DNA of 64,000 nucleotides from Ferruginibacter sp. (GCA_030831945.1 JAURKC010000019.1:62001-126000); one strand, 5' to 3'. Shown: positions 46,433-55,637, numbered from the stretch's first letter. The notes: generated by a model not told the origin, from the sequence alone. A program made the numbers and translations.

Positions 46433-48562
46433 CTAATACTGTTTACTTCGAGTATCTTTAATTTCTGCTGTTTTCTTTAAAGATTCAAACCAGCCCGATA
46501 ATTTTTGTAATAAACTTTTTGTTTGTTCGGTGGATTGCAAGGCTATATTTTCTGCTGTTTCTGTTGGTAGGTTTTCAATACCGTTTACCTTTATTACAAA
46601 CACCCCTCCTGTTCCGTCTATCGGCTGTGATAACTTTGTTTGAAAATTTTTATTAAATGCCGCACCTATTAATTTTGGCTCGTCGCCTATACCGTTTATA
46701 ATTTGTGAACCGAAAGTAAGTGTTGAATCTGCTCCTGCCGTTCTTATCGGTTGATTGTAAACTGATGCAGCTGTTTCTAAAGAATTTGCTTTGGATAATT
46801 TTTCTTTAATAATATCAGCCTTTTTTTGTTTTCTAATTAATGCTTCTACCAAAGGTCTAGCCGTAGTTGCATCTGGAAGGCCTTCTGGTTGAATTTTAGT
46901 TACAGCGGCTACTACAAACTGGTCTTCGATACTAAAAGGTTCACTTACATCTCCTGCTTTTGCTTCAAAAGCCCACCTTATCAATTGTCTTGCGTCTTGT
47001 AATAAACCCAACCTGTATTCATTTTGGGTAATCATATTTGGCACATTAATCTTTTGAAGAGCGTTTTTAATTACATACGCATCAAATGATTTAACCTCTC
47101 TATTTTCACCCGACAACTTTGTTGCTTTCATGCTCGCATTATTTACCGTTTCGTCGGTTGGTAAAATTTGCTTTGACATATAGGCTACTTTATAAGCAGT
47201 TTCAAAATTCTTTTGACTGATTACTTCTATATAATACCAACCAATATCGGTGCGTACTATTTTCTTATCGCCAGAAGTCCCATAAAACACAACCTCTGAA
47301 AACTCTTTTGGTAGGTTTTGAAATTGAAGCGAAGAAAAATCATATGCCCCTCCTTTATCTTTGCTTGCCCTATCATCACTATACATCAAAACCATTGTAT
47401 TAAAGTCGGCGCCACCTTTTATTGCGCTAGAGATACTATCTATTCTTTGTTTAGCTATACTATCAGAAATTGTCGGCTGTCCCGTTTGAAGATCTCTAGT
47501 ACTTACCAAAATTGTTCTAGCCCTTACACTGTCTGGCATTTGTCTATTTCCTAACATTTTTGCCAATACATAAGCTCCTCCGTCAAGATAGGGGCCGTAT
47601 ACTTTTCCGATTGGTAAATTTGCAATACTATCTTTTTGTACCATCGCTAGCTTTGATTTAAGCGAATACCCATCAAAATATTTAATGGTACTCATGTTTC
47701 TTGCTATAAAATTATTTGCGTTGGTGTCTACTATAAAGGGTTCTTTTAAAACCGCTACCGACTCTCTTGCTTTGATTGAATCGGTTGGCGAAGGATTGGC
47801 ACTAAAAGATACATAACTTATAAATCTTCCTCCGTCTTGCTTGTAAACCGATTTCTTTTTAGTTATATAGTCTATTATTTCTGTGTCGCTTACTTTTATT
47901 TCATTGTCGTTTATTACCGTGTAAGGAACGCCTACATAACTTATGTTCGCAATCTGATTTCTTTCTGATAAATCTTTCTTTTGCATCCATGTAGGATAAT
48001 AGGCGCTGGCGGCAATCATACCATTATACTTACTATATAATGTTTGTAATTTCATGGGTTCTATAATTTGTGCCTCTATAGCAGCCCGCTGTTCGTCTTT
48101 TGATTTTTTTGCTGTTTTCCACCACTCTTGAACTTTGTTTATATCATATTGACCTGTTTGTTTATCAGTAAACGCCTGTTTTAATGTGTATGGTGCGTCT
48201 GAACTAAACATGATAGCGCTCATTTCTTTTGGTGAAAAGCTTAGCCCTAATTTTTTAAACTCTTTTGTTATAACTTTTTCAGCAACTAATTGATCCCAAA
48301 CAGATTGACGAATCTCATAGAGTTGATTTCCTATCGCTGCTCCCCCATATTGATCTTCTGCTTGTTTTATCTTTTCGGAAAATTCTTTATTTTCTATTGG
48401 TTCTCCATTTACCTCTCCCACACTTGTTGAAGTACTTTCTCCAAAAAAACTTCTATTGCTTCCTGGCTTAGCATCCATTAATATAAAACCAATTAAGCTT
48501 AGCGCAATTACAACAATTACAATCGCTGCACCTTTATCACGAATATTTTGTATTATCTGCAT
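46433..48562 (-). CDS. PpiD/SurA-like membrane-anchored peptidylprolyl isomerase
   Basis: 709 residues with an N-terminal membrane anchor (GAAIVIVVIALSLIGFILMD), a SurA_N-like segment (VGEVNGEPIENKEFSEKIKQ) and a parvulin domain at about 345-450 (ARTILVSTR, GGADFNTMVLMYSDDRASKD, GGAYDFSS). It is expected to help fold outer-membrane or secreted proteins from the periplasmic face of the inner membrane. Minus-strand TATTTTTG (48587-48594) is a possible -7 box. It is the first leftward gene from the proposed origin gap. Confidence 0.9.
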   Translation of the reverse strand: MQIIQNIRDKGAAIVIVVIALSLIGFILMDAKPGSNRSFFGESTSTSVGEVNGEPIENKEFSEKIKQAEDQYGGAAIGNQLYEIRQSVWDQLVAEKVITKEFKKLGLSFSPKEMSAIMFSSDAPYTLKQAFTDKQTGQYDINKVQEWWKTAKKSKDEQRAAIEAQIIEPMKLQTLYSKYNGMIAASAYYPTWMQKKDLSERNQIANISYVGVPYTVINDNEIKVSDTEIIDYITKKKSVYKQDGGRFISYVSFSANPSPTDSIKARESVAVLKEPFIVDTNANNFIARNMSTIKYFDGYSLKSKLAMVQKDSIANLPIGKVYGPYLDGGAYVLAKMLGNRQMPDSVRARTILVSTRDLQTGQPTISDSIAKQRIDSISSAIKGGADFNTMVLMYSDDRASKDKGGAYDFSSLQFQNLPKEFSEVVFYGTSGDKKIVRTDIGWYYIEVISQKNFETAYKVAYMSKQILPTDETVNNASMKATKLSGENREVKSFDAYVIKNALQKINVPNMITQNEYRLGLLQDARQLIRWAFEAKAGDVSEPFSIEDQFVVAAVTKIQPEGLPDATTARPLVEALIRKQKKADIIKEKLSKANSLETAASVYNQPIRTAGADSTLTFGSQIINGIGDEPKLIGAAFNKNFQTKLSQPIDGTGGVFVIKVNGIENLPTETAENIALQSTEQTKSLLQKLSGWFESLKKTAEIKDTRSKQY

Positions 48563-49215
48563 ATTAATTCAAATTAAAATTGACGGCAAAAATAGCATAA
48601 TTTATTATATAAATACCCAATTTTAGGGTCTTTATAGAGTCTTTCCCGGTTTTTCTGTTGATTTTCCTGATTTCTTTCTTAAAATATTTATTTCCTTTTA
48701 AATTTTCTTAATATGTCTTTTTTATTAGTTTAGAACCTCACATCGGTTAAACTTAAGTAGGTTTGCTGTTATGTAGTTAAGTAGAGTTAAAATTACTAAT
48801 TCACAGACTTTTGTTGATAAGAATGAAAAGCTGTGAATAAATCTAAAATTATTCTTTTTTTTATGCGGACAATTAGAGTAAAAATAAATCACCTAAATTT
48901 TAATTTCGTTTTTTTGTTAATTCACAGAATTTATTAAACTTGTTGTAAACATTGTTTTTTTTAGTTTTTACTTTTTTTTATCAACAGTAAAGTTTATTCA
49001 CCCTGGTGTAGAAAATTAAAAATTTTTATTATAATAGAGCAAAGCTTAATACAAAGACTTAAATATTATTTTTTATAAAATGTTAATTACTTGTGTAAAT
49101 GAGTTAGTAGTTTCTTTTTTTTGAATAAAAAAATATTTCATTTATTTATTCTACACATATTAACACCCCTAGTAATAGTATATTAATTTAAATAAAAAAA
49201 CTATTAATACATATT
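48563..49215. other. AT-rich intergenic region with DnaA-box-like motifs; candidate chromosomal origin
   Basis: No ORF in 653 bp between divergent genes. DnaA-box-like 9-mers: TAATTCACA at 48797-48805 and 48918-48926; TTATCAACA on the minus strand at 48812-48820 and plus strand at 48978-48986; TTATTCACA on the minus strand at 48832-48840 (fits TTATNCACA); TTATTCACC at 48994-49002. The last box is followed by CCCTGG and TAGAAAATTAAAAA, which resembles the box / GC-cluster / DnaA-trio arrangement of unwinding regions, next to very AT-rich DNA. Two parS-like sites lie 4 kb to the right. Exact origin position is inference. Confidence 0.55.
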
Positions 49216-50220
49216 ATGATAGATATTAACACCGCTAAATCTAATTTATTTTCTTCCGGTTTTTTAAACGTTGATATTGATCCAACATTAGATTTATTTG
49301 AAGAAATAAAAATGCTTAAAAAGAAGAAAAACGCGATTATATTAGCTCACTATTATCAAGATGCTGAAATTCAGGACATTGCTGATTTTATAGGTGACAG
49401 TTTAGCATTAGCCCAAAAAGCTGAACAAACCAATGCTGATATAATTGTTTTTGCTGGTGTTCATTTTATGGCAGAAACAGCGAAAATTTTAAATCCCACA
49501 AAAAAGGTTTTACTTCCAGATTTAAACGCTGGTTGTTCTTTAAGTGATAGTGCGCCTCCAGAATTGTTTAAATTATTCAAATATAAACATCCCGACCATT
49601 TAGTAATAACGTATATAAATTGTTCTGCGGGTATAAAAGCACTGAGTGATATTATTTGCACAAGCAGTAATGCAGAAATTATTATTAACAGTTTACCAAA
49701 GGACCAAAAAATAATTTTTGCACCTGATAAAAACTTAGGTGCTTATTTAAATAAAAAAACGGGCCGTTCAATGGTTTTATGGAACGGCGCTTGTATGGTC
49801 CATGAAATATTTAGTTTAGAAAAGATTCTAAAGTTAAAAATTCGTTACCCCAATTCAAAGGTTATTTCTCATCCGGAGTGTGAAGAAAATATTTTATCTA
49901 TTTCTGATTTTATTGGTAGCACCTCAGAGTTATTAAAGTTTTCTAATCAAAACGACTCTACTGAGTTTATAGTTGTAACAGAGCCAGGTATTTTACATCA
50001 AATGCAAATTAATAATCCTAATAAACTTTTTATTCCGGCACCCCCTAATAACAGTTGCGCTTGTAATAATTGTCCACATATGAAATTAAATACATTAGAA
50101 AAGTTATATTTATGTATGGAATATGAATTACCGGAATTAATTCTAGATGAAAAATTACGTATTGCATCAAAGGTCCCTATTGATAGGATGTTAAAAATTA
50201 GCAAAGAAAACGGTCTATAA
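49216..50220 (+). CDS. nadA: quinolinate synthase A
   Basis: 334 residues. Family landmarks: [20 protein letters not shown], the first cluster cysteine in [10 protein letters not shown], the second in SHPECEENI, the third in [20 protein letters not shown]; plus [13 protein letters not shown]. The enzyme condenses iminoaspartate with DHAP to quinolinate using a [4Fe-4S] cluster. nadB and nadC are not in the window; nadD lies 1.2 kb downstream on the opposite strand. It is the first rightward gene from the candidate origin. Confidence 0.95.
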   Translation: MIDINTAKSNLFSSGFLNVDIDPTLDLFEEIKMLKKKKNAIILAHYYQDAEIQDIADFIGDSLALAQKAEQTNADIIVFAGVHFMAETAKILNPTKKVLLPDLNAGCSLSDSAPPELFKLFKYKHPDHLVITYINCSAGIKALSDIICTSSNAEIIINSLPKDQKIIFAPDKNLGAYLNKKTGRSMVLWNGACMVHEIFSLEKILKLKIRYPNSKVISHPECEENILSISDFIGSTSELLKFSNQNDSTEFIVVTEPGILHQMQINNPNKLFIPAPPNNSCACNNCPHMKLNTLEKLYLCMEYELPELILDEKLRIASKVPIDRMLKISKENGL

Positions 50221-50244
50221 TTGTAAACTCAATATTATTTTATT

Positions 50245-51495
50245 TTGTTTTTTTATCGGCATTACTCATTTTTAAAATCTGTTTTTTTCCATAGCTTAAC
50301 GGCTTTTGGTGGTGCCCAAGGCCATCTTGGCTTGGTTATTAAAACCTTTGTTGACAAAAGAAAAGATATTACAAATGATGAACTAATGGAGTATGTTAGT
50401 TTTGCTCAAATTCTACCAGGCGCCTCTTCTACACAAGTTTTAACCCTTATTGGATATAAAAGAGGTGGTGTTCCTCTAGCTGTAATTTCTTTACTTATTT
50501 GGGTTTTTCCCGCTTGCTTTATAATGGGGTTATTTTCCTTTTTAATTACAGGATTAAGCTCCTATCATTTAAATAACGGGATTTTTAAATTTATTCAACC
50601 AATGGCTATTGGTTTTCTTGCTTTCGCTGGTTTGAAAGCGTTTAAAATTTCAATTAATAACATAATTACTTTTATTTTATTTTTATGCAGTTTTTTGTTA
50701 ATTTTTATTTTTTTTAAAACCCCTTGGATCTTTCCCACATTAATTGTGTTAGGTGGTATAGTTACTAATTTTAGTAACAAAAGAATTCCTGCTAAAGAAA
50801 CGGTGAAACCAAAAAATATTCGCTGGTCCAACTTATGGTTATTTATTTCTATTTTTTTAATAGCTGGACTTTTAAGCGAAATGTCCAGAAAACAAGAATG
50901 GGATAACCGTAAAGCTTTTAACCTATTTGAAAATTTTTATAGATTTGGCAGTATAGTTTTTGGAGGATCAGATGTTTTAATTCCTTTAATTGTTGATCAG
51001 TATGTAGCTAGACCAACAGCAGAAAAATTTCAAGATGCTAAACAAGGCTTTATTAAATTAGAAAAAAGCGAATTATTAACAGGAGCAGGTTTTGTTAGAG
51101 CAATACCCGGACCAGTTTTTTCAATTGCTTCTTTTACTGGAGGAATAGCATTGAAAGATAAAGGAATAATGTATCAGGTTTTAGGTTGCACCCTTGGGGC
51201 ATTAGGAATTTTTTTACCAAGTGCCCTGCTAGTTCTTTTCTTCTTTCCCGTGTGGCAACTTTTCAAAAAATATGTAATTGTTTTTAGGGCACTTGAAGGA
51301 ATCAATGCTGTAGTGGTAGGTGTTATGTTTGCAGGAACATTTTATTTATTAAAAGATATACCCTTTAATAATTTTAGTGTTGAGGGTTTGCTTAGTTTTT
51401 TGGTTATTTTACTTACCGTTATTTTATTGAGGTATACTAAAACACCACCTCCTTTTATAGTTGCTTTTTCTCTTTTTCTTGGTTTATTGTTTTAG
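50245..51495 (+). CDS. chromate transporter (CHR) family protein
   Basis: 416 residues from a TTG start at 50245, 24 bp after nadA; no ATG fits the N-terminus, so the start is uncertain. It has the two-domain long CHR form: first half SVFFHSLTAFGGAQGHLG, YVSFAQILPGASSTQVLTLI; second half FENFYRFGSIVFGGSDVLIP, ELLTGAGFVRAIPGPVFSI. CHR proteins export chromate in some bacteria; others probably carry different anions. Its 3' end overlaps nadD on the other strand by 41 bp. Confidence 0.88.
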   Translation: MFFYRHYSFLKSVFFHSLTAFGGAQGHLGLVIKTFVDKRKDITNDELMEYVSFAQILPGASSTQVLTLIGYKRGGVPLAVISLLIWVFPACFIMGLFSFLITGLSSYHLNNGIFKFIQPMAIGFLAFAGLKAFKISINNIITFILFLCSFLLIFIFFKTPWIFPTLIVLGGIVTNFSNKRIPAKETVKPKNIRWSNLWLFISIFLIAGLLSEMSRKQEWDNRKAFNLFENFYRFGSIVFGGSDVLIPLIVDQYVARPTAEKFQDAKQGFIKLEKSELLTGAGFVRAIPGPVFSIASFTGGIALKDKGIMYQVLGCTLGALGIFLPSALLVLFFFPVWQLFKKYVIVFRALEGINAVVVGVMFAGTFYLLKDIPFNNFSVEGLLSFLVILLTVILLRYTKTPPPFIVAFSLFLGLLF

Positions 51496-52066
51496 TTTTT
51501 TTGTAATATGCGTTTTCTTTGATTTCTTTATTGATTATATCTGGAACTAAATATCTAATTGATTTTCCCGATTTTATCATATCTCTAATTTTTGTAGAAG
51601 AAATTTGTACTATAGGCGCGTCGAGTATATTGAGTTTTGCTTTTACTTCATTTTTTATAGGAAACCCTTTTCTCTCATATAAATAAAAGTCAAATTCTTT
51701 TATAATTAAATGGTGGTTTTTCCATTTCGTGATATTTTTAAAACTATCACTTCCCATGATAATTGAAAATTGGTGCTGTGGGAATTTTTCTTTTAAATAG
51801 GTTAACGTATCAATCGTGAAAGAAGGTCTAGGTAGTTTAAATTCTATTGAAGACGCTTTAATCTTAGTTTCTTCCTCCAAAGCTGATTGTACTAAATGAA
51901 GTCGATCGTATTCATTTAATAAGGTTGTAGAATTTTTATGAGGGTTTTGTGGAGTTACAACCATCCAAACCTGTTTTATATCCGTGTAATTAATTACATG
52001 GTTAGCAATAATAAGATGACCGTTGTGAACAGGATTAAAAGAACCGAAATATAACCCAATATTCAT
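51455..52066 (-). CDS. nadD: nicotinate-nucleotide adenylyltransferase
   Basis: 203 residues. Nucleotidyltransferase signature GLYFGSFNPVHNGHLIIA at the N-terminus; PQNPHKNSTTLLNEYDRLHL, IMGSDSFKNITKWKN and the ISSTKIRDMI adenylate motif. Makes deamido-NAD from nicotinate mononucleotide. A lysine/glutamate-rich tail of about 20 residues ends inside the convergent transporter gene. It lies 15 bp after the FeoA gene on the same strand. Confidence 0.94.
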   Translation of the reverse strand: MNIGLYFGSFNPVHNGHLIIANHVINYTDIKQVWMVVTPQNPHKNSTTLLNEYDRLHLVQSALEEETKIKASSIEFKLPRPSFTIDTLTYLKEKFPQHQFSIIMGSDSFKNITKWKNHHLIIKEFDFYLYERKGFPIKNEVKAKLNILDAPIVQISSTKIRDMIKSGKSIRYLVPDIINKEIKENAYYKKTKTINQEKEKKQL

Positions 52067-52081
52067 ATAACTAATTGATTA

Positions 52082-52330
52082 TTAACTGTTTATATTAACT
52101 TTATCTACTTCTTCCACCCATATATTTTCTGCTTCGTTTAGCCTTAGGCTTAAATGATATCCTGCAACAAATATTGAAATTGGGTCTCCCATTGGTGCAA
52201 TTTGATCGACTATAATAATTTCACCTGGCACACAGCCCATTTCCATTAACTTTAAATAGATTTCGTCTTTATCAAAGTGTTTAATTAATACCTTTCTTCC
52301 TACTTCTATTTCTGAAAGTCTTCTCTCCAT
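52082..52330 (-). CDS. stand-alone FeoA domain protein
   Basis: 82 residues, an SH3-like FeoA domain: VGRKVLIKHFDKDEIYLKLM, EMGCVPGEIIIVDQIAPMGD, ISIFVAGYHLSLRLNEAENI. FeoA proteins bind FeoB in ferrous iron uptake, but no feoB is adjacent; the downstream gene is nadD, 15 bp away. It may be a free-standing FeoA or a distant partner of a FeoB encoded elsewhere. Confidence 0.85.
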   Translation of the reverse strand: MERRLSEIEVGRKVLIKHFDKDEIYLKLMEMGCVPGEIIIVDQIAPMGDPISIFVAGYHLSLRLNEAENIWVEEVDKVNINS

Positions 52331-52349
52331 CTTTGTTTTCTAATTTTTA

Positions 52350-52357
52350 CAAAGGTA
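52350..52357 (-). promoter_or_regulatory. candidate -7 box of feoA-nadD operon
   Basis: Minus strand TACCTTTG matches TAnnTTTG, 20 bp upstream of the FeoA start. Confidence 0.5.
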
Positions 52358-52431
52358 TCATTCAGAATTGTTTGATAATTTCGAATTTCGGTATTTATAT
52401 ATAATATCATCAATTTTATACATAATAGTAA

Positions 52432-52863
52432 ATGAAAATAAAGCCTGCCATAAAATTCTATTTTAAAGAAACAGCCATATCAATAGGGAATCGTTCAAAC
52501 TTTAAAAAAAGGATAATGAATGTTTTTTTAAAGGAGAAAAAGCACTGCTCTGCCGTTAACTTTATTTTTTGTACTGATAAATTTTTGCACTCAATCAATA
52601 AAGAGTTTTTAGGTCACGACGACTATACAGACATTATCACCTTTTCTATGAACGAAACGAATGACCCCATCTCTGGAGAAATTTATATAAGCGTTGAAAG
52701 GGTTTCCGAAAACGCATCCAAACACGGTACTACAATTAAAAATGAATTACAAAGGGTAATTTTTCATGGTGTGCTACATCTTTGCGGCTATAAAGACAAA
52801 ACAAAGGCCGATAAAACATTGATGACCTCCAAAGAAAATATTTACTTAGGACTAGAGTCGTAG
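52432..52863 (+). CDS. ybeY: rRNA maturation endoribonuclease YbeY
   Basis: 143 residues. YbeY features: LHSINKEFLGHDDYTDIITF, ISGEIYISVERV and the metal site HGVLHLCGYKDKT. In most YbeY proteins the motif is H-x3-H-x4-Y-D-H; here the third histidine position is occupied by lysine-aspartate, a variant I believe is common in Bacteroidota. The enzyme processes the 3' end of 16S rRNA. It is 196 bp upstream of mnmG, with parS-like sites between. Confidence 0.92.
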   Translation: MKIKPAIKFYFKETAISIGNRSNFKKRIMNVFLKEKKHCSAVNFIFCTDKFLHSINKEFLGHDDYTDIITFSMNETNDPISGEIYISVERVSENASKHGTTIKNELQRVIFHGVLHLCGYKDKTKADKTLMTSKENIYLGLES

Positions 52864-52888
52864 CCCCCAAAACACTTAGCCATCCAAT

Positions 52889-52904
52889 TGTTCCACGTGA
52901 AACA
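52889..52904. other. parS-like centromere site 1 (exact consensus match)
   Basis: TGTTCCACGTGAAACA fits the widely conserved ParB-binding sequence TGTTNCACGTGAAACA at every defined position. It lies in the ybeY-mnmG intergenic region. ParB/Spo0J binding is inferred from the consensus. Confidence 0.88.
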
Positions 52905-52942
52905 ACCCTGTGTTGCCTCAACAAACCCTCGTCTTCCAAACT

Positions 52943-52958
52943 TGTTCCACGTGGAACG
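52943..52958. other. parS-like centromere site 2
   Basis: TGTTCCACGTGGAACG shares the CCACGTGG core and is 54 bp from site 1; it differs from the consensus at one internal base (G for A) and at the final base. The pair strengthens the case that this is a ParB loading zone. Confidence 0.78.
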
Positions 52959-53044
52959 CAGCGGTAAAGCCCCAAACCCAACATATTTATATTAATTACT
53001 ATAATCAAGCTGGTGTTGGATTTTTATAATAAAAGTCAAAGGGG

Positions 53045-53052
53045 TATCTTTG
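53045..53052 (+). promoter_or_regulatory. candidate -7 box of mnmG promoter
   Basis: TATCTTTG lies 7 bp before the mnmG ATG. Expected transcription start would be at or next to the ATG, i.e. leaderless. Confidence 0.5.
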
Positions 53053-53059
53053 CAACCAA

Positions 53060-54928
53060 ATGTTTAAAGAATACGATATAATTGTTGTAGGTGCAGGTCA
53101 CGCAGGATGTGAGGCCGCGGCCGCCGCTGCTAATATGGGGAGCAAGGTGCTATTGATAACCATGAATATGCAAACGATAGCCCAAATGAGTTGTAATCCG
53201 GCTATGGGAGGTATCGCAAAGGGACAAATAGTTAGAGAAATAGATGCAATGGGCGGCTATAGCGGAATTGTTACCGACAAGAGTTTGATCCAGTTTAGGA
53301 TGTTAAACAGATCCAAGGGTCCTGCAATGTGGAGTCCAAGGGCCCAAAGCGACAGAATGTTGTTTGCGGCAACCTGGAGAGAGATGTTAGAAAACACCCC
53401 GAATGTTGATTTTTATCAAGACATGGTGGTTGAACTGTTGATTAAGGGAGATAAGGCGGTGGGTGTAAAGACAGGTTTAGGAAATGAAATAAAGGCAAAG
53501 TCGGTGGTTTTGACGAATGGTACTTTTTTAAATGGTATTATTCATATTGGAGAGAGGCAGTTGGGTGGGGGCAGGATGGCGGAAAAGGCGGCAACGGGTA
53601 TTACCGAGCAGCTGGTTTCCCTGGGTTTTGAAAGTGATCGTTTAAAAACAGGCACCCCAGCAAGGATAGATGGTAGAAGCTTAGATTATTCCAAAATGGA
53701 AGAGCAGCGTGGAGATGAAGAAATTATAGGGTTTAGCTATTTAGATATCCCTAAAATTTCTCCAAAACAACAAAGAAGCTGTTGGATTACGTATACGAAT
53801 AGCGCTGTACATGAGATTTTAAAAACTGGCTTTGAAAAAAGTCCTATGTTTCAGGGTCGAATTCAGGGGACAGGCCCAAGATATTGCCCAAGTATAGAAG
53901 ATAAAATTAATCGATTTGCAGAAAGGGATCGCCATCAATTGTTTGTAGAACCAGAGGGTTTCAATACAGTTGAAATTTATGTAAATGGATTTTCTTCCTC
54001 TTTGCCAGAAGATGTTCAACACAAAGCGTTAAAACAAGTGGCGGGCTTTGAAAACTGTAAAATGTTTAGGCCCGGCTATGCTATTGAATATGATTTTTTT
54101 CCGCCGACCCAGCTTAGGTTTAGCTTGGAAACAAAGCTGCTACAAAACCTATTTTTTGCTGGTCAAATAAATGGAACCACCGGCTATGAAGAGGCGGCTT
54201 GTCAGGGCTTGATGGCAGGAATTAATGCTCACCAAAAGGCAAACAGCTTAGAACCCGTGGTTTTGAAAAGAAGCGAAGCTTATATTGGCGTATTAATAGA
54301 CGACCTAATAAACAAAGGAACAGACGAGCCTTACCGTATGTTTACTAGTCGTGCAGAATTCAGAACCCTATTGCGCCAGGACAATGCAGATACTCGCTTA
54401 ACAGAAATTAGTTATCGATTAGGTTTAGCTTCCCAAGAAAGGATGGATAAGGTAAGAGCTAAATCAGATTCCTTTATTTTAGCTAAAGAGGTGTTGGGTA
54501 AAATTTCATTAGACCCCGAAGAGATTAACCCTTTGTTGGAAACAATGAATTCCGCCGTGATTTCAATGAAACAAAAGGCGGTGCAAATATTGTTAAGACC
54601 CAATATTGCCCTTGCGGATATGGTGTCTGCCGTCCCCGCCTTACAAGAAGCGCTAAAAGAATTTGATCGGGAAACCCTAGAGCAGGTAGAGATTTTGGCT
54701 AAGTATGAAACTTATATAGATAAAGAAAGAGAGTTGGTTTCAAAAATGAGTCAACTAGAAGACCTTTTAATTCCTGAGAAATTTAATTACGACAAGCTGG
54801 TTTCGTTAAGCAATGAGGCTAGACAAAAATTTACCAAAATTAGACCTCGTACACTTGGCCAAGCCTCCCGTATCTCTGGAGTAAACCCGAGCGACGTACA
54901 GATCTTAATGGTTTTTATGGGGAGATAA
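53060..54928 (+). CDS. mnmG: tRNA uridine-5-carboxymethylaminomethyl modification enzyme MnmG (GidA)
   Basis: 622 residues, full length. FAD-binding GxGxxG at the N-terminus (VVGAGHAGCEAAAAAANMG), GGIAKGQIVREIDA, LKTGTPARIDGRS, GFENCKMFRPGYAIEYDF and FFAGQINGTTGYEEAACQG. With MnmE it modifies wobble U34 of several tRNAs. mnmG is often near the replication origin (hence the old name gidA), matching the parS-like sites directly upstream. Confidence 0.97.
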   Translation: MFKEYDIIVVGAGHAGCEAAAAAANMGSKVLLITMNMQTIAQMSCNPAMGGIAKGQIVREIDAMGGYSGIVTDKSLIQFRMLNRSKGPAMWSPRAQSDRMLFAATWREMLENTPNVDFYQDMVVELLIKGDKAVGVKTGLGNEIKAKSVVLTNGTFLNGIIHIGERQLGGGRMAEKAATGITEQLVSLGFESDRLKTGTPARIDGRSLDYSKMEEQRGDEEIIGFSYLDIPKISPKQQRSCWITYTNSAVHEILKTGFEKSPMFQGRIQGTGPRYCPSIEDKINRFAERDRHQLFVEPEGFNTVEIYVNGFSSSLPEDVQHKALKQVAGFENCKMFRPGYAIEYDFFPPTQLRFSLETKLLQNLFFAGQINGTTGYEEAACQGLMAGINAHQKANSLEPVVLKRSEAYIGVLIDDLINKGTDEPYRMFTSRAEFRTLLRQDNADTRLTEISYRLGLASQERMDKVRAKSDSFILAKEVLGKISLDPEEINPLLETMNSAVISMKQKAVQILLRPNIALADMVSAVPALQEALKEFDRETLEQVEILAKYETYIDKERELVSKMSQLEDLLIPEKFNYDKLVSLSNEARQKFTKIRPRTLGQASRISGVNPSDVQILMVFMGR

Positions 54929-55006
54929 CTCTTCCACACAACACAATTTATTGATTATCAACAAGTTGTGTCTAAAAGACATTAAATAAAGTATTTATAA
55001 AGCCCT

Positions 55007-55522
55007 ATGTTAATCAATTTTTCTTCTCTAAGTTCCAAGGAGTCGGTGTTTACAACTGTTGCAGCTTATCTCCAAGAGCAGGGCTTGCGTGTAGATAAAA
55101 AAGATGAGTCTCGGCCCTGGGGAGGTTTTTTTGTGATTGACGAGGCCGATGCCGAAAAGTTTATCCGCCTTTATTTTTCTCATCTCACCATAGAAGATTT
55201 AACCATATCGGGTAAGCTAAGCCCTAAAATATTGGTGGTGGCTCCAGAAAAAAGGTTAAGCTGGCAGTATCATTTTAGAAGGGCAGAAATCTGGAAATTA
55301 ATTGGGGGCGTGGCAAGCGTGGTTACAAGCAATACAGACGAAGAAAAAGATCTTGCCGAACTTAAAATAGGAGACATTATTCAACTAAAGCAAGGAGAGC
55401 GCCACCGTTTAATTGGTCTTTCGGGTTGGGGAATTATTGCAGAAATTTGGAGACATACCGATCCTTCTAATCCGAGCGACGAGTCGGATATTGTAAGGCT
55501 GCAGGATGATTTTGGACGATAA
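55007..55522 (+). CDS. cupin, phosphomannose isomerase type II C-terminal-like
   Basis: 171 residues. A cupin core is clear: SRPWGGFFVIDEADAEKF, KILVVAPEKRLSWQYHFRRA with metal-binding H and E (RRAEIWKLIGG), and GDIIQLKQGERHRLIG. This resembles the C-terminal isomerase domain of mannose-1-P guanylyltransferase/phosphomannose isomerase, without the nucleotidyl half. A mannose-phosphate role is possible; many single cupins have other functions. It is 78 bp downstream of mnmG. Confidence 0.78.
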   Translation: MLINFSSLSSKESVFTTVAAYLQEQGLRVDKKDESRPWGGFFVIDEADAEKFIRLYFSHLTIEDLTISGKLSPKILVVAPEKRLSWQYHFRRAEIWKLIGGVASVVTSNTDEEKDLAELKIGDIIQLKQGERHRLIGLSGWGIIAEIWRHTDPSNPSDESDIVRLQDDFGR

Positions 55523-55637
55523 TTTATACGTGTATCATTACAAGAAATTATCATCATTAAGCGGTTAAAAATTCTAAAAAAACTTATTAATTGATTTTAT
55601 AAGAAACATTTGTAGTAAATTTATTTTTAAAAAAAGT

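Noticed and set aside
52736..53008. Minus-strand open frame across the end of ybeY and the parS-like sites
   Set aside because: It crosses a real gene antisense and the parS palindromes, with no family resemblance; a chance frame.
54929..55006. Alternative oriC in the short gap after mnmG, which contains TTATCAACA and TTCCACACA
   Set aside because: Only 78 bp and one or two box-like words; the 653-bp gap at 48.6-49.2 kb has more boxes and an AT-rich unwinding candidate. It cannot be fully excluded without skew data.
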